5,877 nt of DNA from an uncultured Bacteroidales bacterium (lineage in GTDB: Bacteria; Bacteroidota; Bacteroidia; Bacteroidales; Paludibacteraceae): positions 1 to 5,877 of the forward strand of contig CAKZZM010000137.1 in assembly GCA_937885465.1 (NCBI GenBank), given 5' to 3'. The notes beneath the pieces were generated by a model that was given only the letters and a program-made list of their open reading frames with translations, searched no databases and was not told where the DNA came from. The translations under genes were made by a program, and so were the position numbers. Shown here one piece after another: positions 5,442-5,877 of the stretch. Every line of letters begins with the position of its first letter. The stretch's first letter is position 1.

Positions 5442-5483
5442 AAATTTGGCAATAAATTCAATTATTGCCATTTTTTTGTATCT
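5437..5483. repeat. AbiE control-region repeat, downstream copy without promoter boxes
   Basis: Aligned to 3548-3594 it has 39 of 47 bases identical and no gaps. The palindrome is kept and even longer (GGCAATAA at 5448-5455, TTATTGCC at 5462-5469). The centre lacks TTTG and the -7 box has become TATCTACA, so it should not be a promoter. It may be a spare operator or one edge of a duplicated cassette. Confidence 0.8.
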
Positions 5484-5532
5484 ACAAAAACACCTCCATG
5501 CCGTTTATTTGGATCTCATAATATGCAGTACA

Positions 5533-5563
5533 ATTCCTAAAACTTTGCAAATATTTTAGGAAT
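5533..5563. repeat. 10-bp perfect inverted repeat
   Basis: ATTCCTAAAA (5533-5542) pairs with TTTTAGGAAT (5554-5563) around an 11-base loop that contains the self-complementary TTTGCAAA. There is no T run after it. It could be a protein-binding site or an RNA hairpin; its role is unknown. Confidence 0.6.
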
Positions 5564-5573
5564 AAGAATCGGT

Positions 5574-5616
5574 AAATATCCGTTTTTTACAATATTTCGG
5601 ATGTTTGAATCATTAA
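5574..5616. repeat. Imperfect direct repeat, copy 2
   Basis: This is the second copy of the segment at 5397-5441, sharing TTTCGGAT, TTTGAAT and ATCCG with the same order and near-identical spacing. It again carries ATCCG (5578-5582) and CGGAT (5598-5602). Confidence 0.7.
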
Positions 5617-5635
5617 ACGACAGAAGTGAAGACAT

Positions 5636-5665
5636 AAAAATGCAGGATCAAAAACCTGCATTTTT
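5636..5665. terminator. Strong intrinsic terminator, possibly bidirectional
   Basis: AAAAATGCAGG (5636-5646) pairs perfectly with CCTGCATTTTT (5655-5665) around an eight-base loop, and the A run and T run allow termination on both strands. The nearest + strand gene ends about 240 bp upstream, so it either ends a leaky abiE transcript, serves a gene entering from the right on the - strand, or ends an unrecognised small RNA. Confidence 0.75.
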
Positions 5666-5877
5666 GCATTTTATTTTAGGTAAAGTACTCAAATTAGGAG
5701 GTAAGTTCCAAATAAAAAGCTTATTTTTGGACTTTTATACCAGAAAGAGGGGAGGTGATCAAATACTTCTCCTCATCTTATATGTACCTGTTTGTTCTAA
5801 TAATATATACAAAAATGCAATATTGTCAATCAAAAATTCATTTTGCTGATATTTTTCTGTTTAAAAACTTGTGTATA

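Larger units (their letters stand above)
5399..5877. other. Gene-free, AT-rich, hairpin-dense region
   Basis: No convincing gene is seen in the last 480 bp on either strand. The one longer frame (5601-5849, +) starts inside a direct repeat and runs through a terminator hairpin. The region holds, in order, direct repeat copy 1, the abiE control-region copy, a 10-bp inverted repeat, direct repeat copy 2 and a strong terminator. I see nothing further from 5670 to the end except AT-rich sequence and two SD-like purine runs (near 5696 and 5750) with no coding frame behind them. Confidence 0.6.

Noticed and set aside
5508..5547. Possible promoter (TTTG at 5508, AAACTTTG at 5540)
   Set aside because: The spacing is 28 bases instead of 19-21 and the -7 box has a mismatch in the TA position.
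5750..5762. GGGAGGTGATC resembling the complement of the 16S rRNA 3' end
   Set aside because: It is neither followed by a coding frame nor flanked by rRNA-like sequence, and Bacteroidetes rely little on such sites. Probably chance in a purine run.
5601..5849. Open frame of 82 codons on the + strand
   Set aside because: Its ATG lies inside a direct repeat, the frame runs through a perfect terminator hairpin, no ribosome site precedes it, and the protein resembles nothing I know.

Overview
The window looks like an accessory, defence-rich segment of a Bacteroidetes chromosome, most likely of the order Bacteroidales. Two promoters carry the -7 box TAnnTTTG typical of that phylum, one of them with a TTTG -33 box at the expected spacing. 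Most genes lack Shine-Dalgarno sequences, and the protein families are ones common in Bacteroides, Prevotella and relatives. Every confident gene lies on the + strand. Assignments rest on reading motifs and on memory of families; no search was run.

Left part (1-1847): the 3' end of a large Eco57I-type DNA methyltransferase / restriction-modification gene, cut by the window edge. A 44-bp tandem repeat array (about five units) follows, and its first unit encodes the methylase's last residues and its stop codon. Next is a four-helix-bundle (23S rRNA intervening-sequence-protein-like) protein with a C-terminal four-cysteine zinc ribbon. Two bases after its stop a stub of the same repeat begins, and this stub is cut off exactly where an insertion sequence starts. 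The methylase and the four-helix protein are therefore each followed at once by the same repeat.

Middle (1848-3476): an apparently complete IS3-family element. It has imperfect inverted ends, a Bacteroidetes-type -7 box, a leader with a perfect 16-bp stem, orfA (helix-turn-helix plus leucine zipper), an A9G slippery run, and orfB in the -1 frame with an intact DDE triad. No target duplication is visible, and the repeat array does not resume on its right side, so the locus was probably rearranged after or during insertion.

Right part (3477-5877): an AbiE-type (type IV toxin-antitoxin / abortive infection) operon. A winged-helix AbiEi-like antitoxin/repressor overlaps an AbiEii-like nucleotidyltransferase toxin by ATGA. 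Its promoter is nearly consensus, and the -33 box sits in the middle of a palindrome with GGCAA/TTGCC arms, a likely AbiEi operator. A 47-bp copy of this control region (39/47 identical, no gaps) occurs again just after the toxin gene, with the palindrome kept and the promoter boxes lost. The last 480 bp hold no convincing gene but are dense with imperfect direct repeats, hairpins and a strong terminator.

Together the window reads as a defence-island fragment: a restriction-modification module, a transposon, and an abortive-infection toxin-antitoxin module. The least explained parts are the 44-bp gene-terminal repeats around the four-helix/zinc-ribbon gene and the duplicated AbiE operator.
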